Positions 27,227 through 34,879 of a stretch of 64,000 nucleotides of DNA are shown piece by piece. Numbering within the stretch: the first letter of the stretch is position 1; each line of letters opens with the position of its first letter. Origin of the DNA: Anaerolineae bacterium (GTDB taxonomy: Bacteria > Chloroflexota > Anaerolineae > JAFGEY01); the NCBI GenBank assembly GCA_016783145.1, contig JADHXD010000001.1:20665-84664 (forward strand). The letters run 5' to 3'. The position numbers were made by a program, and so were the translations under genes. The notes beneath the pieces were generated by a model that had not been told where the DNA came from, made no database searches, and saw nothing but the letters and a program-made list of their open reading frames with translations.

Positions 27227-28672
27227 TTGTTCAAGAGAAACCACAGTCACGTGACTCTACTGACCCTGTTCGTGTGCGCGATGGCGCTGGCCACGGCGAT
27301 TGCCCCTCGCGGAGCGCACTCTGGCTCCTCACAGGCCGCGCTCAAAGATTCGCTCTACCCATCGGATGCCGACCGTTTCGGCATCGACGTGAGCTCAGCC
27401 TTTGGTCAAGTCGGTCTCTTTGATGTGGCCCGAGTGCGGGCAGGGTGGTACATAGACTGGTCCACAAAGCTCGATCCTCCTGCCCCTGCCGGCATGGAGT
27501 TCGTACAGACCATATGGACGCTTGGGGACGTCTTTGCCCCCAGCGAAGCCGGCCTGGCAGCCCTGGTCGCCGCCAATCCAGGCGCGACTTGGACCATCGG
27601 CAACGAGCCCGACTGCATCTGGCAGGGGAACAGTACCCCCGATCAGTATGCGCGTCTCTACCACAGGCTCTACACCTTTCTCAAGGCACTGGACCCGACC
27701 TGCCGCGTCACCGTCGGAGGCATCGTACAGGCCACGCCCCTGCGAATGCAGTGGCTGAAGGAGGTCTGGACGCGATACAAGGACTACTACGGAACAAACC
27801 TTCCAGTGGATCTGTGGAACATCCACACGTTCGTCTTGCGCGAAGAGCGAGGGCAGTGGGGCTGTGACATCCCCCCGGGGTTCAATGTCAACCGGGGGAT
27901 GCTTTGGCAGATCCAGGACCACGATCGACTCGATCTCGTCATCGAACAGATCGTACGCTTTCGGACCTGGATGAGAGACATCGGGGAGCGCGACAAGGAG
28001 CTCATCATCACCGAGTACGGGATCCTGGTCACTGAGGAGTGGGGATTCCACGAAGCACGCGCCGCTTCCTTTATGCGCCAGACATTCGACTACTTTCTGA
28101 ACGCCACAGATCCGTACATTGGCTACCCTCGTGATGGGAACCGCCTGGTGCAACGCTGGGCTTGGTTTAGCCTCAACGTCGATCGCATGGGAGACCAGAC
28201 CCTACGCAGCCATCTCTTTGAGTCCGAGAGCAAAACGATCACCTCCCTGGGTGTCGACTATGAGAGCTATGCAGCGCCGCTGTACACCCCTTACGTGGAC
28301 CTGACCGCTGCCAGGGTCGGGTTCGCCACGCCGCCGCCCCTGTCGATGGAGGGAGAGCCGGTCACAGCCTCGCTCAAAGCCACGATACGCAATGCCGGCA
28401 ACAGCGATGCCGAAAACGTGTCCGTTCAGTTCTGGGTAGGCAGCCCTGCGCATCCCATTGGCCCGGCGCATGTGATCGCCGTCCTGCCGGCGAGGAAGCT
28501 CACAAACGTGTTCGCCCAGTGGATCGATGCACCAGTAGGGATGTCCACGATCGGGGTCACTGCCGATGTCTACAATCTCATCGACGAGTCCAACGAAACC
28601 AACAACCAGATCTCTCGTGCCCTGCTGATCGCCCAGCACGAGGTCTACCTGCCGCTGGTCTCTGGTCACTGA
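27227..28672 (+). CDS. Secreted glycosidase-like TIM-barrel protein with CARDB domain
   Basis: About 481 residues. A signal peptide-like N-terminus (LFKRNHSHVTLLTLFVCAMA) starts at TTG 27227 with GAGGGA six bases upstream; the open frame extends back into the preceding gene but without a start signal. The middle part has GATWTIGNEPDCIWQGN (acid/base NEP type) and KELIITEYGILVTEEWG (candidate nucleophile Glu), as in clan GH-A hydrolases. Residues about 360-470 look like a CARDB adhesion domain (SLKATIRNAGNSDAENVSVQ). The end HEVYLPLVSGH resembles a short tail I have seen on many Chloroflexi exported proteins. Substrate is unknown; a role in surface polysaccharide trimming fits the neighbourhood. 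Confidence 0.75.
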   Translation: MFKRNHSHVTLLTLFVCAMALATAIAPRGAHSGSSQAALKDSLYPSDADRFGIDVSSAFGQVGLFDVARVRAGWYIDWSTKLDPPAPAGMEFVQTIWTLGDVFAPSEAGLAALVAANPGATWTIGNEPDCIWQGNSTPDQYARLYHRLYTFLKALDPTCRVTVGGIVQATPLRMQWLKEVWTRYKDYYGTNLPVDLWNIHTFVLREERGQWGCDIPPGFNVNRGMLWQIQDHDRLDLVIEQIVRFRTWMRDIGERDKELIITEYGILVTEEWGFHEARAASFMRQTFDYFLNATDPYIGYPRDGNRLVQRWAWFSLNVDRMGDQTLRSHLFESESKTITSLGVDYESYAAPLYTPYVDLTAARVGFATPPPLSMEGEPVTASLKATIRNAGNSDAENVSVQFWVGSPAHPIGPAHVIAVLPARKLTNVFAQWIDAPVGMSTIGVTADVYNLIDESNETNNQISRALLIAQHEVYLPLVSGH

Positions 28673-28769
28673 CCCCATCCGCTCGCGTTGGTTCGCCTTT
28701 GCACCGGCGGCCTCGTCGTTTCGCTCACGCTGTTGCCCGCAGGGCAGGTTGGACCGAGGAAGAAAAGAC

Positions 28770-29453
28770 ATGTCCAGACGGCGACTCAGGATGCACATCC
28801 GGGGGATCACAGCCCTCCTGATCGGGAGCGCGATCGTGATCGCCTCGTTTGCGCGCACCGCTTGGGCCACGCCAGGGCAGGACCCGCACAGGCAAACCGT
28901 TCCCACCCGTCCGCCGACGCTCGGACCGCAAACGCCAACTTCTCCCCCTTCCGAGCCCACGCCTACAGAAGTGGCACCGCTGCCGCCTCCCGCACCGACC
29001 TCGACCGCTGTGCCCCCCATCCCGCCTGTCCAGGACTCCCCGACAGCCACGCCGCCGTCCACGCCCACAGCAGAGTCAACGGCAACCAGGGCACAGACCG
29101 GGACCTCAACGTGGACAGCTGTCGCCTCGCCTTCTCCTGGGCAGGCAAGCCCAACGCCCACACCGACGGCCTCACCCTTCCCAGCGCTCCGCCCCACCAC
29201 CCTGTCGCCAGCGGCAGAAGCGACACCGGAGCCGACCCAAACAGCCCTTGCCATGCCGTCGGCCACGTCCACATCACTCCCCAAGCCGGCCGCACTCCCC
29301 GTCGGTTTCTCGCGATCGTGTTGTCGCCTGTGGCCAGGGCTTTTGGTCCTGTTTCTGCTGATCAGTTCTACGGCTGCGATAGCTTGGCTGCGCCAGAGGA
29401 GCAAAGAGGACTCGCGGTCAGGGAACGAGACAGACCAGGCAGCCAGTGCATGA
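28770..29453 (+). CDS. Thr/Pro-rich cell-surface protein with C-terminal anchor
   Basis: 227 residues. Signal peptide (ITALLIGSAIVIASFARTAWA, about residues 13-32), then about 145 residues of low-complexity Pro/Thr/Ala/Ser, then a hydrophobic helix (WPGLLVLFLLISSTAAIAWL, about 188-207) and a basic tail. This is a sorting-like membrane anchor with a probably O-glycosylated stalk. ATG at 28770 has GAGGAAG upstream. No globular domain is present, so any function would be as a stalk, decoy or glycosylation acceptor for the nearby GT39/DUF2723 proteins; that is inference. Confidence 0.7.
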   Translation: MSRRRLRMHIRGITALLIGSAIVIASFARTAWATPGQDPHRQTVPTRPPTLGPQTPTSPPSEPTPTEVAPLPPPAPTSTAVPPIPPVQDSPTATPPSTPTAESTATRAQTGTSTWTAVASPSPGQASPTPTPTASPFPALRPTTLSPAAEATPEPTQTALAMPSATSTSLPKPAALPVGFSRSCCRLWPGLLVLFLLISSTAAIAWLRQRSKEDSRSGNETDQAASA

Positions 29454-31116
29454 CTCGATGCGATCCGCGATCGCGCCCAAAGAACTCTCCCACATTCCCG
29501 CTATGGGGGGCCGAGTGAGCACGCCAGCGTACTCGATCATCATCCCAGCCTACAATGCCCAGGCCACACTGGGAGACTGCCTGAAGGCACTGCAGACACA
29601 GTCTACGCCGAGGGGCGAGTATGAGGTCATCGTCGTGGACGACGGATCGACGGATGCTACGGCAGAGGTGGCCCGGAGCTTTGACACGCGCCTGCTATGC
29701 CAAGATAACACCGGCCCGGCAGCAGCCCGCAACCACGGCGCACGGGTCGCCAGGGGAAGCATCCTCCTGTTCACGGACGCAGACTGCGTACCGGCGTACG
29801 ACTGGCTCGAGCGGATCTCCGAACCACTGCGCGATCCAGAGGTGACCGGAGCCAAGGGAATCTACCGGACGAGGCAGCGTGTGGCAGTGGCCCGTTTTGT
29901 TCAGCTCGAGTATGAGGACAGGTACGCTCGGATGTCGCGCAGAGAGCGCATCGACTTCGTGGACACCTACTCGGCCGCCTACCGCCGCGAGACCTTTCTC
30001 GCAAACGGCGGCTTTGACACAACCTTTCCAACGGCGTCTGTCGAAGACCAAGAACTCTCTTTTCGTCTCGCGCGCAAGGGATACTGGCTCGTGTTTGCCC
30101 CGCAAGCTGTCGTCTATCATCATCACGATGCGACCGTGGGCGAATACTGGCGACGCAAGTTCGCGATTGGCTACTGGAAGGCCCTCCTTCTGCGCTGGCA
30201 CCCAGGGCGAGCGGTCACGGATTCTCACACCCCACAGGTTCTCAAAGTGCAGATCGGACTCGCGGGACTGCTGGGACTCTTGCTCCCGTTGACCCTGTTC
30301 TGGTCATTCGCCCGCTATGCAGCCCTGATCGTCGCGGGGATTTTCTGCTGCACGGCGGTTCGTTTCCTTGCCCGGGTGCTACGTCGAGACCCGGCGATCG
30401 CCGTCATCGTACCACTTCTCCTCGTCCTGCGGTCTCTGGCATTGGGCTCCGGCCTCGTGACAGGCACGCTGTCTTTCGCTGGCCAGCCCAGCCCTCATCC
30501 GCCCCCTATCAGCCTATGGGACCGCATCGGCAAGCGAACGATGGATATTGTGGGCAGCTTGTTGGGTTTGGCGCTGACCTCTCCTCTCCTGGCTGTGCTC
30601 GCCCTGGCAGTCCGGCTGGACTCACCCGGCCCCATATGCTCCTCCTCGCAGCGTATCGGACGCAACGGTCACCTGTTCACCATGCACTGCCTGCGGACGA
30701 CGGCACGTGGAAGAGAACCGGCCCAGCCTGGACCCACGGACCCCAACTCTCTGCCCTCACGCACGTCGAGGGCAGAGACTGGCTCAGATGCCAATTACAT
30801 AGGGCGTTTCTTGAGGCGAACCGGCCTGGACGCACTTCCACAACTGTGGAACGTGCTCGTGGGAGAGATGAGCCTGGTCGGGCCTGTCCCCGAGGAAGGG
30901 GACGTCGCTCAGCGCTACGACGACTGGCACCGACAGCGGCTGGCGATTAGGCCTGGGATGACCGGCCCCAGCCAGGTCAGCGAACGAGGGGCACTGGGAT
31001 TGGATGAACGCGTCCGGATGGAGCTGGATTACATCGAGCACTATTCTCTGTGGAGGGATATGTGCATCCTGTTTCGTGCGGTAGCCACGGCCCTCTCTGG
31101 ACGAAGCGCACCCTGA
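29446..31116 (+). CDS. GT2 glycosyltransferase fused to phosphoglycosyltransferase-like domain
   Basis: 556 residues. A GT-A fold (about 25-280) with SIIIPAYNAQATLGDCLKAL, EVIVVDDGSTDATAEVA, LLFTDADCVPAYDWLERI and SVEDQELSFRLARKGYW; two transmembrane helices (about 265-330); then a bacterial sugar-transferase (PF02397-type) domain from about 363 with the reentrant helix KRTMDIVGSLLGLALTSPLL. In that domain the catalytic Asp-Glu dyad of the family (SLDELPQ) reads GLDALPQLWN, so the Glu is Ala (residue 463), and the KFRTM motif is CLRTT. The domain may be inactive. GTG start overlaps the preceding stop; GTG at 29515 (after GGGGGG) is an alternative start. Confidence 0.85.
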   Translation: MHDSMRSAIAPKELSHIPAMGGRVSTPAYSIIIPAYNAQATLGDCLKALQTQSTPRGEYEVIVVDDGSTDATAEVARSFDTRLLCQDNTGPAAARNHGARVARGSILLFTDADCVPAYDWLERISEPLRDPEVTGAKGIYRTRQRVAVARFVQLEYEDRYARMSRRERIDFVDTYSAAYRRETFLANGGFDTTFPTASVEDQELSFRLARKGYWLVFAPQAVVYHHHDATVGEYWRRKFAIGYWKALLLRWHPGRAVTDSHTPQVLKVQIGLAGLLGLLLPLTLFWSFARYAALIVAGIFCCTAVRFLARVLRRDPAIAVIVPLLLVLRSLALGSGLVTGTLSFAGQPSPHPPPISLWDRIGKRTMDIVGSLLGLALTSPLLAVLALAVRLDSPGPICSSSQRIGRNGHLFTMHCLRTTARGREPAQPGPTDPNSLPSRTSRAETGSDANYIGRFLRRTGLDALPQLWNVLVGEMSLVGPVPEEGDVAQRYDDWHRQRLAIRPGMTGPSQVSERGALGLDERVRMELDYIEHYSLWRDMCILFRAVATALSGRSAP

Positions 31117-32603
31117 CCGGAAGGGCAGCAGCCTACCTCTGCGCAGCGATCGTGGGCCTTGCCAGCCTGGGATTCTACCTGGCAACGCTTGCGCCAGGCC
31201 TGACGTGGGCCTACGACAGCGGAGATGGCGGAGAACTGGCTGCGGCGGCCCGCACCTGGGGCATCGCCCACTCGCCAGGCTATCCCTCCTATCTCTTGGC
31301 TGCACGCGCGTTCACTCTGCTGCCAGTTGGCGAGATCGCCACGCGCACGAATCTCTTTTCTGCTGTGTGCGCGGCCGGAACGTCTGCCCTGATTACCTGG
31401 ACGCTGGTCCGCGCAGGCAAGAGACCGGTCAGCGCCATCAGCGCGGGATGGGCGCTGGCTCTGTCTCCCATGTTGTGGTCACAGGCCATCGTCACCGAAG
31501 TTCATGCTCTGAATGGCCTGTTCACGGCGCTCCTGCTGGTTCCAGCGGCACTGTCCAAACCGGAGGGTCAGTCACCTTGGCCGCGCGTCGCCGTGCAGGC
31601 GCTCGTCGTCGGAGGAGTGTGGGGGCTCAGCCTCGGCAACCATCCGACCGCCATCTTTTGCGCTCCCCTCGTTTATCTGGCCCTGTGGCCACTGGGTCGA
31701 CGGGGGCTGGCTGGCCTCATCGGGATCCTCCTCGGCCTTGCCGTCTACCTCTATCTCCCCCTGTGCGCGGCCAGTGACCCGCCGATCAACTGGGGAGATC
31801 CGCGTACCGTCGAGCGGTTCTGGTGGACGGTTTCCGGCACGCCGTACCGGCAGTTCGTCTTTGCCCTTCCTTTCGAGCACCTTTGGACGAGGATGCTCTC
31901 CTGGAGCGGGTTGCTGACCCAACAGTTCGGGTGGGCTGGCCTGATGGTAGCCGCGTGGGGGATCGCAGCACGACCAAAGGTGGACGCTCCCCTGCTCGTG
32001 GCGACAGGAACGGCCATGATGCTTGGCACCGTCTTTGCGGTTGGGTACAACACCTCCGATTCCTACCTCTATCTCATCCCCACGCTCGTCTGCCTGGGAC
32101 TGTGGCTGGGAACAGGACTTGATCAGTTCCTCAGTGCGTTGGACAAGGCGACTCATCCGAGGGCGTACATCACCCGGGCAGGCGCCCTGCTGGTGCTTAC
32201 GCTGCCCCTGATCGCTGCAGTGCGGAGAGCTCCTACCCTGGATCTCAGCGCTGACCGGGCTGCGTGTGACTTTGCGGACACCGTCCTCGAACGTGCGCCG
32301 CAGGCGGCCCTCCTTCTCAGCCGGCGAGATGCGCATACCTTTGCCCTTTGGTACGTGCAGCACGCGCTGGAGCGGCGACCGGACGTGTCGGTGGTGGACC
32401 TTGATCTTTTGGGATACGACTGGTATACTGCACACTCGTCAAGACAGCTTGCGCTCGATGTCGCAGACCTGGTCGCCGGTGGAGGTGAGCAAGACCCACA
32501 GCGATGGGCCGATGTCGCGGTGCGCCCTGTCTGCTGGATAGTCGGGCAGCGAGAAGAGCTTGCCTGCATCTTGCCGAGCGCCGATCGGACTCGAGACCGA
32601 TGA
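31062..32603 (+). CDS. DUF2723 polytopic membrane protein (GT-C-like)
   Basis: About 513 residues, strongly hydrophobic. The first helix (about residues 23-42) is followed by the DUF2723 signature LTWAYDSGDGGELAAAARTW and GIAHSPGYPSYLLAARAFTL; about ten helices follow, then a soluble C-terminal part of roughly 110 residues. DUF2723 proteins include the eukaryotic TMEM260 O-mannosyltransferase, so a glycosyltransferase role with a lipid-phosphate sugar donor is likely. Start uncertain: GTG at 31062 has GGAGGG four bases upstream, GTG at 31050 is also possible; both overlap the previous gene. The stop overlaps the next start as ATGA. Confidence 0.87.
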   Translation: MHPVSCGSHGPLWTKRTLTGRAAAYLCAAIVGLASLGFYLATLAPGLTWAYDSGDGGELAAAARTWGIAHSPGYPSYLLAARAFTLLPVGEIATRTNLFSAVCAAGTSALITWTLVRAGKRPVSAISAGWALALSPMLWSQAIVTEVHALNGLFTALLLVPAALSKPEGQSPWPRVAVQALVVGGVWGLSLGNHPTAIFCAPLVYLALWPLGRRGLAGLIGILLGLAVYLYLPLCAASDPPINWGDPRTVERFWWTVSGTPYRQFVFALPFEHLWTRMLSWSGLLTQQFGWAGLMVAAWGIAARPKVDAPLLVATGTAMMLGTVFAVGYNTSDSYLYLIPTLVCLGLWLGTGLDQFLSALDKATHPRAYITRAGALLVLTLPLIAAVRRAPTLDLSADRAACDFADTVLERAPQAALLLSRRDAHTFALWYVQHALERRPDVSVVDLDLLGYDWYTAHSSRQLALDVADLVAGGGEQDPQRWADVAVRPVCWIVGQREELACILPSADRTRDR

Positions 32604-34591
32604 AACCAAACCAGGCTCAAGCACACGAACGGATGCGGACCAGCGAGCTCCTGTCGAGGCGCAGGCGAGTGTCTCTCGCGGCGTGCGTCCTCTTGCTCCT
32701 GCTCGCTGTCATCTGGATGGGGAGCGCGCTTGCCCGGCTGCGCCAGGCCATGTCCGCGGTCCAAGCCGACCTGGACACACTGGAGACGCTGACCGCCGGT
32801 GGGCTGCATCCTGTGGACCCTCAGGAAGCGTTGGCACTGCTGCGCACGACCCACAGGGACCTGGAAACGCTCCACGCGGCAGGACGGCCCTTCCTGTGGA
32901 TGGCCCCCTATCTTGGCTGGCTGCCTGGCTACGGCCCTGACATCCAGGCAGCTCCCGCGCTCCTCGAGATCGCCCTCGGCGTGGCATCTGCGGGAGAAAA
33001 GATGGCGGGATCGCTCTCCTTCCTCCTGAACGAGGCGGACGTTCAGGAACCACCGGGAAGGGCAGTGACTTCTCTACACGAAGCAAAACCGCAGATTACG
33101 AGTGCGCTGCTGGACATTCAGGACGCCCAGACGGCCCGTGAGCGACTAAAGGGCCACGAGTTGAGCCCCCGAGTCCAGAGGTGGCTGGACCGACTGGACC
33201 GCTATCTTCCGCTCCTGGAGTGGGGCGCAAGGGCAGCGCTTGTGATCCCAGAGCTGCTTGGGGTGGATGAGGCCCGCACCTATCTGGTGCTGGTCCAGAA
33301 CGAGGATGAGCTCCGCGCCACTGGAGGCTTTATCAGCGGCGTCATCCGCCTCACCGTCGAGGGTGGCCGCGTGTTGGAGCTCGAGTTCGAGGACAGCTAT
33401 GCCGTGGATGACCTGCGACAGCCATATCCAGACCCGCCCGACCCACTGCGCGAGGTTATGCTCTCTGGGCTGTGGCTCTTTCGCGACAGCAATTGGAGCC
33501 CCGATTTTCCCACATCCGCACAAGCGGCCATCGCTCTCTATGCCCTCGGTCGAGACGTCCGGGCAGACGGCGTCGTCGCGCTGGACCAGCATGCCCTCGT
33601 TTTGCTGATCGAGGTGCTGGGGCCCTTGGAGGTTGAGGGGCAGCCTGAGCCCATCACCGCACAGAATGTCATCCAGGCCATGAGACAGGCGTGGAGCCCT
33701 GCGGGCGAGATCGACACAGAATGGTGGCAGCACCGCAAGGACTTTATGGCTGCCGTGTTGGCCGCGGTCTCTCGGCGGTGGTCGGACAAGATGGACCCAG
33801 ACACGCTGCGCCTCCTGGGGCGTGCGGCGCTGCAGTCGCTGGAGCAGAAGCATCTCTTGATCTACCTGGAAGATGCAGACGCCGCCGCGTTGGCATCGGA
33901 CCTCGGCTGGGATGGGGCCCTGCGGCCCAGCGCCGGCGACTACTTGATGGTCGTGGACGCGAACGTGGGGTTCAACAAGGCCAATGCGGTGATAAAAGAG
34001 AGCATCGCATATACTGTGCATCTTGACGAGATGGACGCTCCACGCGTGACACTTGTCGTCCAGCACAGGCACACCATCGAGAAGCGACGAGCACCTTGTC
34101 TCCACGAGCCGCGGTACAACCTGACCTACGAGCAGATGATGGATCGATGCTACTGGGACTACCTGCGCGTATATGCGCCGCTCGAGGCTCGGCTCATTGA
34201 CGCGACCGCCCACGCGATCAGCGGGCAGGAACTGCTCAGTGGTCGCCCCAGCCCAGCCCAGGTGATGGTCGGCCCTCCCGAAGCCGGGCACAATGTCTTT
34301 GCCACCTTGCTGCTCGTCGGTCAGGCTGAGACCCTGGAGACCCGTTTCGAGTACACGCTGGCGGAGAGCATCCTGCGAACTCGCGATGGAGACACAGAGT
34401 ACGCCTTGCTTGTCCAAAAGCAGCCTGGCACGCAGGCAATCCCCCTTCGCGTCCGCATCCTGCTTCCACCGGGGGCACAGGTGAAGGACAGTGAACCGGA
34501 GCCCGCCTTGCTCACCTCGTCCGAGCTGGCCTACGACCTCACTCTTGAGCAGGATCGATCTCTCCGAATCGTCCTTCGAGCTCCTCCCTGA
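32600..34591 (+). CDS. DUF4012 domain protein
   Basis: 663 residues: a short basic cytoplasmic N-terminus, one transmembrane helix (about 24-44), then a large extracytoplasmic part. DUF4012 is marked by YLVLVQNEDELRATGGFISG (near residues 230-250), VDLRQPY-type acidic segment and GDYLMVVDANVGFNKANAVI, all characteristic. Function is not established; the family is common in Chloroflexi and Actinobacteria, often in surface-polysaccharide loci. ATG overlaps the DUF2723 stop (ATGA), so the two are co-translated. It is the last gene before a new promoter. Length matches the family. Confidence 0.88.
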   Translation: MKPNQAQAHERMRTSELLSRRRRVSLAACVLLLLLAVIWMGSALARLRQAMSAVQADLDTLETLTAGGLHPVDPQEALALLRTTHRDLETLHAAGRPFLWMAPYLGWLPGYGPDIQAAPALLEIALGVASAGEKMAGSLSFLLNEADVQEPPGRAVTSLHEAKPQITSALLDIQDAQTARERLKGHELSPRVQRWLDRLDRYLPLLEWGARAALVIPELLGVDEARTYLVLVQNEDELRATGGFISGVIRLTVEGGRVLELEFEDSYAVDDLRQPYPDPPDPLREVMLSGLWLFRDSNWSPDFPTSAQAAIALYALGRDVRADGVVALDQHALVLLIEVLGPLEVEGQPEPITAQNVIQAMRQAWSPAGEIDTEWWQHRKDFMAAVLAAVSRRWSDKMDPDTLRLLGRAALQSLEQKHLLIYLEDADAAALASDLGWDGALRPSAGDYLMVVDANVGFNKANAVIKESIAYTVHLDEMDAPRVTLVVQHRHTIEKRRAPCLHEPRYNLTYEQMMDRCYWDYLRVYAPLEARLIDATAHAISGQELLSGRPSPAQVMVGPPEAGHNVFATLLLVGQAETLETRFEYTLAESILRTRDGDTEYALLVQKQPGTQAIPLRVRILLPPGAQVKDSEPEPALLTSSELAYDLTLEQDRSLRIVLRAPP

Positions 34592-34634
34592 TCCCTCGCC
34601 AGCCGCCCTCACTGGACAGGGATTCTACCTACCC

Positions 34635-34663
34635 TTTACAACGCCGCCCCTCTATACTATAAT
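34635..34663 (+). promoter_or_regulatory. Promoter of the signalling cluster
   Basis: TTTACA (34635-34640) and TATAAT (34658-34663), 17-base spacer. An inverted repeat CTCTATA (34650-34656)/TATAGAG (34663-34669) frames the -10 box, which could be an operator. Confidence 0.8.
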
Positions 34664-34710
34664 ATAGAGAGTGCGCCCGACGGGCCAGCAGCGCCTGTGT
34701 ACCGACGCTG

Positions 34711-34843
34711 TGGGCGGCTCAAGCCCAGCACCTCCCAGCCTGTGCAGTTGGCCTGGCATCCTGGGCAGACAGATTCTGAGGCGGGGGATCGCCCTCAGAG
34801 AATCTACGGACCGACTGCACATCGCCGCCCAACCTGATCAGGT
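34711..34843 (+). promoter_or_regulatory. Structured 5' leader, candidate regulatory RNA
   Basis: Nested complementary segments: TGGGCGGC (34711-34718)/GCCGCCCA (34824-34831); inside it GTGCAGTTGG (34742-34751)/CCGACTGCAC (34811-34820); inside that AGATTCT (34771-34777)/AGAATCT (34799-34805) with GAGG/CCTC. TGGGC (34711-34715) can instead pair with GCCCA (34723-34727), an exclusive alternative. A 12-base palindrome ACCTGATCAGGT (34832-34843) follows, about 25 bases before GGAGG of the next gene. I match it to no known riboswitch. Confidence 0.5.
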
Positions 34844-34879
34844 CGAACAGCGCATCCCATAGGCAGATAGGAGGACCAG

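Noticed and set aside
28849-29361. 170-residue Arg/Pro-rich plus frame
   Set aside because: Alternative frame of the Thr/Pro surface protein; that frame has signal peptide and anchor, this one has neither.
30480-31116. Possible frameshift splitting the GT2 and sugar-transferase halves
   Set aside because: The frame is continuous across the junction and both halves read well, so it is a true fusion.
33146-34612. 488-residue minus-strand frame
   Set aside because: Antisense to the DUF4012 gene, whose family motifs are clear.
34671-34862. 63-residue open frame in the cluster leader
   Set aside because: GTG start right after the -10 box, no ribosome site; the region is better explained by nested RNA stems.
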